From an uncultured Bacteroidales bacterium (GTDB taxonomy: Bacteria > Bacteroidota > Bacteroidia > Bacteroidales > Paludibacteraceae), in the NCBI GenBank assembly GCA_902780235.1, contig CACZEL010000015.1, positions 1-41,979 on the forward strand: a stretch of 41,979 nt of DNA, given 5' to 3'. Positions within the stretch are counted from its first letter, which is position 1. The number at the start of each line of letters is the position of its first letter. The notes under the pieces were generated by a model. It did no database searches and was not told the origin of the DNA. It was given only the letters and a program-made list of their open reading frames with translations. Shown here piece by piece: positions 1-11,200 of this stretch. The translations under genes were made by a program, and so were the position numbers.

Positions 1-121
1 TGTTGTCACAAACAATCAACCTTATATAGATGGATTTGTATCATCTTATGCGTAAAAATTAATTTTTTATTAAATTTTTTATTATAGTTCGTTAATAATG
101 TTAATCTTCCAATCTGTCTCA

Positions 122-1555
122 TCATTCTGCATGGAATAAGTCCTTGGCAGATAGCGACGAATGAACAAGCGAAGTGTGAAGTCCCTCTTTTAATCCATAC
201 GGGGTGACAAACGTCAATACAACGCCTCGGCTGATATCATTCTCTTCCATAAACAGCTGTTTGCGTTTGATAAGCCGTTCGGCATATTCTTTCTTAATGG
301 TATAAGGGGTAGCAGAAAACTTCATCTCGCATAGATGAATCATTTTATCGGCACGTGAAATGACCAAATCCACTTGTGCTCCTTTGCGTTTATCATTCTT
401 TCCCGGCACAAATCGCCATGAAGAAGCTTCGGTCGCCATACCGGAAATACCTAAACCGCGTTTGATATGAGGAAGATGTCTCAGACAGACCTCTTCGAAC
501 GTAAAGCCTTCCCAACTCTCCACGCTCCGGTCCTGGAAATGGTGTAACCAATATTGCTCATCCTTCGAACGGTTGTCCTTGACGTAACTAAAATAGAAAA
601 GTGTATAGAAATCGCACAAACGATATAGAGTCTGTTTGGTCTTATTGCCATATTGTGCGTAAGACACTATAAAATCGCACCGTTCCAAGTTCTCTAAAAT
701 TTTAGTCAGTCCGCCGCCGGAATAGCCGGTTTCATCCGAAATCTGCGTCTTTGTAAACCCTTCACGTTTGGTAGCTAATAGCTGCACTATCCGTATGTAC
801 TTATCCGCTTTTTTGAATAGCGCGTTATATAGTTCTTTGAACTCATCGCTCAACTCTCCGCCTCTACGAAAAATAAGGGCATCCACATTCTCCACCAGAC
901 TCAATTGGGGACGAAGCAAACTCATGTAATAGGGCACGCCGCCGAAGATCATATAAAACTGCAAAATCTGGTAGTCGTCCCAACTAAATCCATGAGATAG
1001 CAGGTATTGCTTACATTCGCTCAAATAGAACGGACGCAAATAGATACGATGGGTTATACGATTGTGTAATCCGCCTTGGTTATCTTCCAGTTTCTCTTTC
1101 ATCCAAGTAGTTGCGCTTCCGCACGCGATGAACACTATATCATCTCTGTTCTGCACCCAACTGGACCAGAAATACTCTAACTCACTTACAAAATCACTCT
1201 TTTGCGTATCTATCCACGGCATCTCATCAAAGAAGACCACTTTGCGAGCCTCTTTGCATTGCTCCAAGTAATTCGCCAACTGCCGAAATGCCTCATGCCA
1301 GTTGGTTAGTTCAGGAACGTCTACGTCAGGATTACAGCGCTGTAACGCCTCACGGAAATTAGTCAACTGCGCTTGGAGAGGCTGTTTATGTGCCCCCACA
1401 AAATGAAAACTATAGGTATCATTGCAGAAGCACCTTACTAAGAATGTTTTACCTACGCGCCTACGCCCATACAATATAACGAATTCCGAACGCTTCGAAT
1501 CCAAAGTTCTTTGCAATTCAGCCAACTCTAATTGACGTCCAATCAAGTTTTCCAT
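122..1555 (-). CDS. AAA ATPase with PD-(D/E)XK-like C-terminal domain (ATPase_2/DUF234 type)
   Basis: A 477-residue P-loop ATPase. Walker A is GRRRVGKT at residues 30-37, directly after the Y-G that ends the first beta strand, and Walker B is the hydrophobic run ending VVFFDEMPW. The middle holds a winged-helix-like stretch (FTKTQISDETGYSGGGLTKIL). The C-terminal part has a VDLVI strand followed by HLCEMKFS, which fits the D...ExK pattern of PD-(D/E)XK folds. Such ATPases are abundant in archaea and Bacteroidales; their cellular role is mostly unknown and I do not assign one. The reading frame is open 26 codons further upstream, but a good promoter (1579-1609) lies inside that extension, so I choose the ATG at 1555, which gives MENLIGRQ. 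The gene is monocistronic in this window and its downstream side is AT-rich non-coding DNA up to the window edge. Confidence 0.85.
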   Translation of the reverse strand: MENLIGRQLELAELQRTLDSKRSEFVILYGRRRVGKTFLVRCFCNDTYSFHFVGAHKQPLQAQLTNFREALQRCNPDVDVPELTNWHEAFRQLANYLEQCKEARKVVFFDEMPWIDTQKSDFVSELEYFWSSWVQNRDDIVFIACGSATTWMKEKLEDNQGGLHNRITHRIYLRPFYLSECKQYLLSHGFSWDDYQILQFYMIFGGVPYYMSLLRPQLSLVENVDALIFRRGGELSDEFKELYNALFKKADKYIRIVQLLATKREGFTKTQISDETGYSGGGLTKILENLERCDFIVSYAQYGNKTKQTLYRLCDFYTLFYFSYVKDNRSKDEQYWLHHFQDRSVESWEGFTFEEVCLRHLPHIKRGLGISGMATEASSWRFVPGKNDKRKGAQVDLVISRADKMIHLCEMKFSATPYTIKKEYAERLIKRKQLFMEENDISRGVVLTFVTPYGLKEGLHTSLVHSSLSAKDLFHAE

Positions 1556-1578
1556 ACCACTGTCTTTAAAAACCGGAG

Positions 1579-1609
1579 CAAAGGTACAATAATTTTTTGA
1601 ATTGACCAA
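1579..1609 (-). promoter_or_regulatory. Promoter of the AAA ATPase gene
   Basis: On the minus strand, TTG (1607-1609) is followed after 20 nt by TACCTTTG (1579-1586), which matches the Bacteroidetes -33/-7 pattern TTTG...TAnnTTTG. Transcription would start near 1572, leaving a leader of under 20 nt before the ATG at 1555. This excludes the longer ORF start. Confidence 0.7.
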
Positions 1610-1617
1610 ATAAATTT

Positions 1618-1715
1618 TGTGTTTTTTGTCCAAATCTATACTTTTTAACCCACATTTGGAAGAAAAACATGTGTTTTTTGTCCAAATCTATACTTTTTGA
1701 CCCACATTTGGAAGA
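1618..1715. repeat. Two 46-bp tandem direct repeats upstream of the ATPase promoter
   Basis: Copies lie at 1618-1663 and 1670-1715, 52 bp apart, and differ by one base (1647 versus 1699). Each contains TCCAAATCTATACTTTTT followed by a CCCACATTTGG block. The arrays sit immediately upstream of the -33 box of the ATPase gene. The position suggests a duplicated binding site, but this is inference. Confidence 0.9.
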
Positions 1716-1717
1716 TT

Positions 1718-1738
1718 TTCTGTTAGGAAACACCACTA
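1718..1738. repeat. 21-bp dispersed direct repeat, copy 1
   Basis: Twenty-one bases identical to 13854-13874. The core is CTGTTAGGAAACACCACTA. It lies between the small lipoprotein gene and the ATPase leader repeats. The two copies bracket the whole giant-protein operon. After the core both copies continue with TAAAGAAAAG, but copy 2 has 11 extra bases first. Confidence 0.85.
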
Positions 1739-1764
1739 TAAAGAAAAGAGCGAGCTTTTGCGGG

Positions 1765-2262
1765 TTACATGACCACCCATTGCGGACAATAGGGCTCTGC
1801 AACGGTACCGATAGAGGCATTATTGCGATACACAAAAGCATCCTTCACCTCAAAGAGGTTGGTATAATACGCTGAGTAATAACGCAGCGTGACGGTACCC
1901 TCCTCTGCGGAGAGATAGAGGTAAAACAGCCCGTCTTTGTACTCGGCGATACCGACACAGTTCTCTCCGATAAAAGCCGCAAGCAGATCATCGGCTCCTA
2001 CCATCGTGTCATCGATGGCTTGCCCGTTGAGCGTAGTGACCTTGATGATTGCGGTCATGGAAGACAGCAGATTGGACTCATCGGTCACCACCCATGAAGG
2101 ACGAGGTTGGTTTCCATGAATCGTTTGCTCTTCGGTGGCAGGAACAGGTACCGGAACCGTTTGAGGTTCGTTAACATCCTTCTTGCAACCTGCTACCGAT
2201 AGTAGCAGGATGCTGAGAAGGAGAAGATTACAATTTCTTACCAGTGACATCATATTTTTCAT
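1765..2262 (-). CDS. Small lipoprotein overlapping the end of the giant gene
   Basis: 165 residues. The N-terminus is a lipoprotein signal (hydrophobic LLLLSILLLSVAGC with the lipobox Cys near residue 26), so it is likely anchored in the outer membrane or periplasmic face. After a Pro/Val linker, one globular module follows: AIIKVTTLNG, then DDLLAAFIGENCVGIAEYK, then GLFYLYLSAEEGTVTLRYYSA. The same pattern (A.VKLN..., ...AFYQNECVGM, ...FRLWRA) occurs near residue 2800 of the giant protein, and a weaker one near 3118, so lipoprotein and giant share a domain family. The start lies 35 nt inside the giant ORF, so translation is probably coupled to it. ATGs at 2253 and 2250 are alternatives. No known function. 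Confidence 0.75.
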   Translation of the reverse strand: MKNMMSLVRNCNLLLLSILLLSVAGCKKDVNEPQTVPVPVPATEEQTIHGNQPRPSWVVTDESNLLSSMTAIIKVTTLNGQAIDDTMVGADDLLAAFIGENCVGIAEYKDGLFYLYLSAEEGTVTLRYYSAYYTNLFEVKDAFVYRNNASIGTVAEPYCPQWVVM

Positions 2263-5200
2263 TGTTTCGGATGATTACTACATGATTATCTTCAATTACC
2301 TTATACACGCGACTCGGTGCCTCAGGAACGAGAATGACGGGTTCCTCAAGCGATCCGTGATGCGAGTCAGGCACATAATTCATTGTGCATTGTGCATCGT
2401 ACATTGTTAATGGCTCCCCGTCCCCGGTCTCAAAGCGTAGTGTACCGGAATGATCGGATTGGATCGTGAGGAAGTATAATGGTGACGCTTCGCTTAATGA
2501 TGGAATGCTGTAAGGCTCCGCTACACCAACGAGCTCGTCGCCGATATAGACCATCACCTTGGTACTTGGTACTACTTCTCCTTGTACCTTCGCGATCATA
2601 GTCATGTTCGTTGCGGCAGCGGGGTTATGGAAATGATCCGTCGTCTTCAGTTCCGTCTCCTGCATCTTCTGAGGCGCATGATCCGTCGTTTGGTGATAGA
2701 ACGGAATCACTACGGTTCCCAGTCCCAGACGTCGGAAGAGGTATCCTTCGCCGGGTCGGAGAGCGGTCAGGTTTCCTTCCCATCTAAGATCCTCGGAGAA
2801 GACGGCAAAGCGGTCATGTGCCTTGATGAGGTCACCCGGTTGCGCTTTCTGGAAATAACTTGCGAGCGCTTCGGAGATCGGTGTGGTACGGTTGAAGAGG
2901 CAAGGCAGCATGCTCCATTGCCCGTCTCCACGCACCTTCACCCACATAGAGTCTTCCGGTAAGGAATCACCGGAGATACGCATCCTGTTGCCGGCTTGGC
3001 TGTACACCATGAAGATCTGCGAGTAATGCAGTTTATCCAGCGTACCCATAAACTCTGCGGACGTCTCACTATACGTGCTGAACTTACGGGTATTGGGGTT
3101 CTTGATGATGTCGCCTTCTTTCCACGGCTCATTAGCGCTCAGACAGTTCGCCAAATAGCCGCCGGAAGATGTGAGATCCATATTAGTGGATATCCAGTTC
3201 CATCCTGCCTCCAAATCGATCATCTGAACTTCGCTGCCATACGTGGTGAGGATGAGCGGGTCGCTATCACCACAGTTATAGACGAATCCGTGAGCAAAGA
3301 TCACATTGCGGTTGGTTGACAAGTCATAAACCCTACCTGTAGAGGCTCTCCACAAACGGAATTGAATCGGCTTACGGTTCATGGCATCATTGCCGTAAAC
3401 AGTCAGATAAACCTTGGACTTATGCGTATTCTCGTTGAAGGAGACATGATCCATTCCGACACACTCGTTCTGATAGAACGCATATACGATATCATTCGGA
3501 TCGGTGTCGAACTCTGTGTCGTTCAGTTTCACCTGCGCACAAACGGACATATTGAGCGGATATTTATGCTCATCTACAGCTTCGTAAGGCGGCAATGCTT
3601 CTATGGTTAGCTCAACCTTCATCGGTTCGGATAATCCGTTCTCGTCCGTCACGTAAACGATATCTTCGTAGATACCCGGAGCGATATCGGTATTCGCGGT
3701 GAAGATGAGGTATAGTTCCTCGGTGGGGTTGATCGAACCATATGCAGCGTTAACAGTGAGCCAATCGGGCAAGGACTCGATGGTATATTGATGGCGTTTA
3801 CCGGAGTGGTTAAGCACGCGAGTGATATACTCAACCCCGTCTGTCTCCTCGCCGTAGATCGCGTACATTTTGATGGTCTTTTCCTCCCATTTAAGGGCGT
3901 TCTTATCCACATAGGCCGTCCAAGTAACGGGAGAAACCATAGGGTTACCGTTGAGATCCTCCACATTGCGGACGGTGACATAGACGGTGCGTTTGTTGAT
4001 CTCACGGTCAAGCATATTCAGATTGATCATGAGTTCGTCATTGTTAAACGCCCAATCAAAATTGAGTTTGGTCAATTTGCCCATGTTATGAGTCGGCGCG
4101 GAGGTCGATTTGTCGGCATAGGTTTCGATTGGGGAAGCGGTAGTATTGAGAATGAGCGGTACCTGTTTGTTAACAATCGTGCCGTCAGTGGTCTTGAATA
4201 CGCGCTGGTCATTGACAGAGAAGATCTGCTCGTAAACACCATTGCTGTTCTCCTTCATCTCATTGAAAGGCAGAAAAGCCATCAGACCCATCTCGTTACC
4301 AACCGGAGAGATCATGGAAATGGACTCCAGGAGGGACTTCGGCAGCGCCTGCTCAAAGATCGCGAACTCGTCAATATTACCGGCAAAATTCTTACCTCCG
4401 AAATACATAGCGCCACTAATCGGACCCAATTTGCGGGCAGCGAAGGTCTGCTTCAGGATACCGTCTATATACACCGCCACATTATTATAGGTTCTATTGA
4501 CCGCCATGGCTACGTGATGCCATGCATCATCCGAATAGGATCCTGCCATCGGCCACGAAGTGCTGTCCGAGTAAAGGGTCAGGCCTCCGCTCGTCACCAT
4601 CATTTCAAAACCATGCTTGTTATCCGTCCTTCCGGCGGAGAAGAGCGTACCTGTGCCAGTGGTCTTAAACCAGAAGGTAAGGGTCTCATCCTGAATGTCG
4701 GAGCGGCTCATCAGGTTACCGTCAAGGGGTATCCGTTCATTCTCCGGAACACGGAGCGATATACCCGTCTGATGCTCCCAGGACGTTCCATGCGTGTACA
4801 GCGTCGCACCGGTAGCTTTGTCCATCAGGACATCACCCGTACCCTCATCCATAGGATAGTACGCAATCAGTTCGCGCTCGTAGCCGGTCAGCCGGTGCAT
4901 GTGGGTCTCTGCTACCTCATCCGCACTCAGCGCTTTGGACCAGAGGCGTACCTCCATCATGTTTCCATTCAGATTCCGACCGATAACAATAGGTGCATTA
5001 ATCGTCGATATCTTGAGGAAATCTATGAGAGGAGGCGTATTCGGATTGGTTATATCCTGCGTTCCGACAAAGAAACGCACAGCTCGGGTGGTATGGTCAT
5101 ATTCGGTCACAAAGCGCGTAAATGCAGTCGGGGGCTCAGGGAAAGGCAAGGAATGAGTAGCCTGTAACCCATTGATCAACAACATCAAGTGATTATTGCC

Positions 5201-8200
5201 ATATACCAGATGAATGCTTCCCTTCTCGGATCGCAATTCAAGAAGCATGGCAGTCTGACTCGGATCATTCAAACGAACCATCATGTCAATCGTAAACGAT
5301 TTATCCAGGAACGACCGCAACACTTTGGACTCGGCATACGAATCTATGGTACCGCCAAAATGGAGCGATGTACCGGCCGCAATACCCGATTCATTGGTAT
5401 ATCCTGCCAACTGGAAGTTATTGTCCTCGTCCAGATAATTACCGGCTATCGGTTCATTGAAGCGCAGCTTGAGGTTGTCGCCTACGCCCAGTATCGCGTT
5501 AGCGGGTTCGGGTTCACCGAAGACGCGTGGCGGGCGGGTGTCCTTGATACCCGTCAATACAGGCGAAGACTTGGTTACGAAACCCGATCCGTGACGGCAG
5601 AAGGATACTGCACGGAGATCGTACTGCTGCTCCATCGGATCCCGCTCACCGTAGAAGCGGAAATTCTCTATTCGTCCGCCCTCAATCATCGCTTTGGAGC
5701 CCGAAGCCTGTTGATAGAGACTATCTTCCGCATAATAGGAACAAAGGTTCACCCATGCGTCATTGGACTGGGTCGTTAGTTTGTATTGCAGTTCGATATG
5801 GTCAAAACCGTCGTAGTTCACATCAAAGCCGTCAATAGATACCGGCATGTAATAGCCGTTCTCGTCACGCGGAGAGAGTGTGTTCATGATCCATTTATCC
5901 GATGGAGAAGAGATATTCACGTCGCAACTAACCGGCATGTAATGGACGGAGAAGCACACTTTCTGACAGGTGATCGTAGGAGTACATTCCGATTGCAGGA
6001 TAAGACAAATGTCTTCATAATCATAATCATCTCCGGCACGTACCTCGATGGTCTTGATGATCGGAGTATTGCCTTGGAAGCGGAACTCGCGTCCATCGGA
6101 TAGAGGTACACCATCGATACTTATCTTGGCGCCCTTGATATTGGTGGCATCATCCATCTTGAGGGTCATGAACACAGCCGGACCGCTGGCAGCCCCCACG
6201 ACCTCATCGGTTTCGTTCCACATCGTGAGCTTGAACTTAGCGGCTTGATCATGCGGCACATTGCTGACCTCATGACGGTTAATAACCATTTGCGGGTTCT
6301 CTATCTTCTGAGTGGCAGCATTAAGCGGTGTACCCGGATTGTAGAAATAGGTCGAGTCCGCCGCCTCCCAAGGACACCTGGTAGCGCCACCTAAAGTGGA
6401 GTACATCAGTGAGCCAAAGAGGTATTTGTTCTTATTATCACTATTGAAGTCGTGTGCCTCATAACGCGTCTCTTTCGATTGCTCATTGAAATCATCCGTC
6501 AGCGATTTATACACATTGAACGTCAGATGCTCCAACGGATTGAGGGACAGTACGTAGCCAGTGGTCTTGCTCGAGCCAACGCTCTCACCATTCTCCGGCA
6601 GGAGGTTAAATCCGGTCTCTAAGATAAACTTGCAGTCCAGATCGAATTTCACACCACCCACCTCCGCTCGTACGTACTGCGAAGGAGAGGTACCTTTGTC
6701 GGCAGCATTCAGGTGTTTCATCAGTAATTGAAGTCCTTTAGACCCTTTGAACAAATCCTTCAGACGCGCTATTGCCAAAGGACCAAAGCCGTCTCCAAAA
6801 AAGCCACTCGAGCTCGTTACTCCTTCACCTGTCTGGTGATTCCACGGCCAAGCGAAATAAGCAGAACGGGTATCTACATACGAATACGACTCGGAGTATG
6901 TCTGCGTCAGACCGCCGCTGATAGAATGGGTGGTAAGCGGTGTTTTGGTCATAGCTAACACTTTCTCCGCCTCGTTGGTAGCAAGAACTCCGATCCAGTT
7001 ATCCACGGCTTTGTTGTCCAACTGTACTTGGTCGAAGATCATCCAGTTCAGCCCGTCCGGCGTGATGATCTCGTAGTTTCCTTCTTCACCGAATCCGAGG
7101 GAGTCCGGATGCACCTTACTCCAATAAACCGGCCGGTCTTTGGCTATAGCTTGGGTCACCGCTTCCTCTCGTGTGCCGGTCAACAGAAGACTGTTACGAT
7201 GGTAGAGCAGATCCGGAATGATTGTGCCGGTGATATACTGTTGTGTGTAAGCGAAGGAGGATTGGATAAATTTCTTGATCAGCACATCCTCGGTTCGCAT
7301 CAGATACCAGGGTTTGCCGTTGGCGTCCACACTCTGCTGAACGATGCGGTAACTCTTGTTGTTGATTTTCGCTTTTATCTGCTCGAAAGAGATCGAGTCC
7401 ACGATGCGGAAAGCGTCGGCTTTGGAGGTCATCACACCGTTGGTCACACCGATATAGACATCCGCATTGGTGCCAACCTGGTATGGACCGGAACCGGTCT
7501 GAATCCGTTCGGTGGTCTTAAACTCGTAGTCCGCTTGATTATATCCATACCATTGTACCGTAAGCGGGAAATTCCAATCGGTGGTTTTCTCAACTGTATT
7601 GAGTACGCCAGCTGTAGCACCTGCTGCCGGAGAGCCTGCGTAGGTACCTACGAAATACTGGCTGTTATTTCCCCATTTAACGAAGAGGTTGAGACCTATA
7701 CGGAAATTGGAAGGTTCTTTGTATTTGACGTGATAGGAAGTACCCTTCTCGAGGTAAGCATACGAGGCACTTCCGGGAGGGTCACGAAGTATATCGAGTA
7801 GCGTTATACCAGTCGAAGCTGTATCGCGCTGCATGAAATCCGTTGCTTTCTCCACGGCTCCTAAGACATACGCCTGGAGCGGATTGGAGGTAACATACTC
7901 TCCTTCGCTCTCCACCGAGAAATCCAATGAATGCAACGCATTCTCTCCGGTCTGGACAAAGGTCACCTGGTCGAAAATCACGTTCACCAGAGCGGAACCG
8001 TTGGCATCCAGCGGCGCGGATTGGATATCCGTTGTTTCACGCATGCCGTTGTAAATCTTAAGGTTTCCTCCCTTGAGGTAAACACGGTCGGGTACGCGCG
8101 TGCGATCATTATTATAATAGTAATCCTCATGTGCGGACACGCGGAACTGGTACTGCCCCGCCGTAAAGACCGGAGCACCAAAGAGGTAACTGTAACTTCC

Positions 8201-11200
8201 GTCCGCTTCTTGCGACACCAGATCCACTTTCATCTCCTCCCCATTGAGCGCCTCCGCTGTCCAGGATTTCAGACCGTAATAATCATACTCTTTGCCGTAA
8301 AGCGATTGTTTATAGGTCACCTCTATCGGTGTGCGATAGATGATAGAGAAGACACCGGGTTCGGTGTTGCTCAGATCAATGGTCTCGCTGGTTTTTCCTT
8401 GCGCGAAGAGCGTAGCGTAACCCTGCGCCGTAGCTTGTACCACCTTGTACTTGGTCGGGAACAAATCCGCCTCGTACTCACCGGTGATGGGATCGGGGTT
8501 GATGACGATACGCTTATGCTGATAATGGATCCGGGTGGCACCGATCGTGTATTCCAAGGTATCACGGGTCAGATCTTCGGGGTCACGCACGATATAGGCG
8601 ATGTTATCCCCTTCCAGCTCGAGCACGAGTTGCAGGTTATCACCGATATTATTACGGCTCAGCCCTTGTCCGAGCGGTAAGGAAGCCTGGTCGATACCGC
8701 CGACCACCCTACCGGCGAGACGTACCTTGGTCTGATCCCATATACGTACGCCGTCGAGCGCCTTGGAGAGGGTCAAGAGACTGTCGCCGTCGATACGGAC
8801 AAAACCGTCGCCCTCGAACGTATGGCCATTCTTAACGATCTGCAGCGTGAAAGCGGATCCTTTCGGTACCGAGATAGAGAAATTACCGGACATGTCGGTC
8901 TTCACCGCATCACCGGATTTCTTGACTGTCTTTCCGTTCAGCAGGATATTGGCATCCCGTACCGGCACCGAGGACAGTTTATAGAGCACCCGTCCGGAGA
9001 AGCGGACGGAAGAGATATTGTCAAAACTGAGGTTCTCCACCACATTGTTCTCCGCGGAGAGTGTGACTGCGGCGGTAGGAGAGCCGGTATTGTTGAAGAC
9101 GAACTCGGCTGTTTGCGAAGTAGGCGTGATGAAATAGTTGGTAGAAGTGCCGTAGAGGAGGCTGTCGAAGAGGAAAGCGCCCCTTTCGTCGGTCTCTACA
9201 TGTATATCCTCCGCGCCGTCTCGTGAGAGCGTGACGGTGGTACCATAGCAACCGCTTCCATCCTCGTATTGTACCCTACCGGCTATCAAGCCGTAGGGCG
9301 AACGACTACCTTCCGTGGAGGCTGTATGAACCGTCGTTGTGCCGTTACAGGAGAAAGAGGTTGAGACGCGATACTCGTAGCGCTGACCGGGTACGACCGG
9401 GTGCGAACCGTTCGCCTCGTCGAAATAGCCCTCTGTCTCCAGAATAGCGATCGTGTCGAAAGGTGCCTCTGAGCCTTGTATGCGGCGTTCGAGGATATAG
9501 TGATCTACCGAACCGGCGGTCGGTTGCCAGGTCAGGATGACGCCCCTTTTGTCGGTACCGTCGGTAGCTTCAAAAGAGGCGATCTGCGCCGAGGAGTTGG
9601 TATAGAGGTCCGGACCGGTGATCTCTATCGGTTCCAGCTGCTCGCTCTTCTGTACCTGGAGCAAGGCGTTGCTCTGATCAATACGCACGTCGTACCGGAA
9701 ATGTACGCAGCTCATGTCCGCCACATCCGTCATGTGCGCCAGATACGACCCGTCGGGCTGCAGGACGATACTGTCTTTAGGCACGCGGATCTCTTGTTTC
9801 AAACCGGTCTCCACCACGGTGCGGGTGAGTACCAGGTCCGCGTTGCGCTCCCATACGCAATGGTCTCCGGCTAACATCGTTTGCGCTTTGGCTTCCAAAA
9901 ACGGGTATAACCTGTTACGAAGCTCGTCCTGATCGATCTGCGCAAGAACCCTTGCCTGCAGCTCCTCATCCGTGAGGACATTACGCTCGTCCTTGGCTTG
10001 ATTATAGGTCAGCGTGAAGAGATTTTTATCGGAGTCTACCTTACTGTTGGTATAGACAGTTATTCCGCGTGTCGGAACCACGAACGAGAACGATAACTCG
10101 TTTCCTACATAGCCTTTCGACTCATCAAAAGCATCTTTCCAAGCCTTGGCTTTCACCGTCACACGCGCACCGCTCTGCGCAGTAAACGTATTCCTCGGGT
10201 GCCACATTTCGAGAGGGGTTATTACGCCGTTCAGCTCTTGCACTGCCGAATAGTGTACAAACAAGTAATCGAAACTCCACCCTGTATTATCCGTTTTGAT
10301 CGTCACCGGCACGGATACTCCGTAAGCCATATTCGGATCAACCGTTATCTCCAAACTGGTACGATCGACGCTGGGCATCACCGGTTCTATAGCGGGGTTG
10401 TCGATCTTGAGCAAGAAATGTACCTTCCGGTTGTTCTCAAAATCCGGATCGAGGGTATAAGGTTCCTGTGTAGGAGCCAAGGGAGAGAGATAATTACTCT
10501 TGACAATGGAAGTGGTAGCCATATAATCGGACGGGTTCCATCCCCACGTAGCGGCGGACGCACGGCGAACGCGGTAGAAGAGCGAAGCGCCCGGGATATT
10601 CACATCCGAATGGAGCGTAGCGGTAACGCGTGCATGAAGCCCATTATCGTTTTCTACCTCCACCTCATTTTGCGTCACCGAGATCTTGTTGGTATAGGAA
10701 TCGGTGTATAGACTGTCGTCGTGGAAGAGCTGCAGCACATCCTCAGCGGCATCGGTAAAGGAGTAGTTGTTCTCGCCGGTGACATAAGGCACCACCCCTA
10801 TGGACTGGGCGTCCGAGAAATCCTCCTTGGTAGCACGTTGCACCTCGTACATATCCGCCTCCAAGATGTCCTGGTCATTCGGATAAAGCGTGTGCCAGCT
10901 CAGCTGCACATCACCCGTCACGCTGTTCTGCGCATCCTTGACCTCCTCTGCCTCAAAACCGTAAATCTTATGGTAAGCGGGAATCATGACCGAGTTGGTC
11001 TTGAGACGCTGTTTGACACCGCCATCCTTATTGATCCATACATTGAAATCCGCATAGAAATGGTCCTGCACGGAGTCCTGCATGTCCACCAGGATCTTCT
11101 CGCTCCGCTCCGCTTGGGCTATCTCAGCAGACGGATTCAGAGAGGTATGGTAGGAGATAGGGTCTTGGAAGGTCATATATTGAACACCGGCTTTTCCCAA

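Noticed and set aside
1-121. Gene fragment at the left edge
   Set aside because: The stretch is AT-rich with stops in all frames and shows no coding pattern or hairpin.
1566-1841. 91-codon minus-strand frame over the 46-bp repeats
   Set aside because: Its sequence is largely the repeat itself read through (KSIDLDKK, KKYRFGQK) and it overlaps the ATPase promoter.
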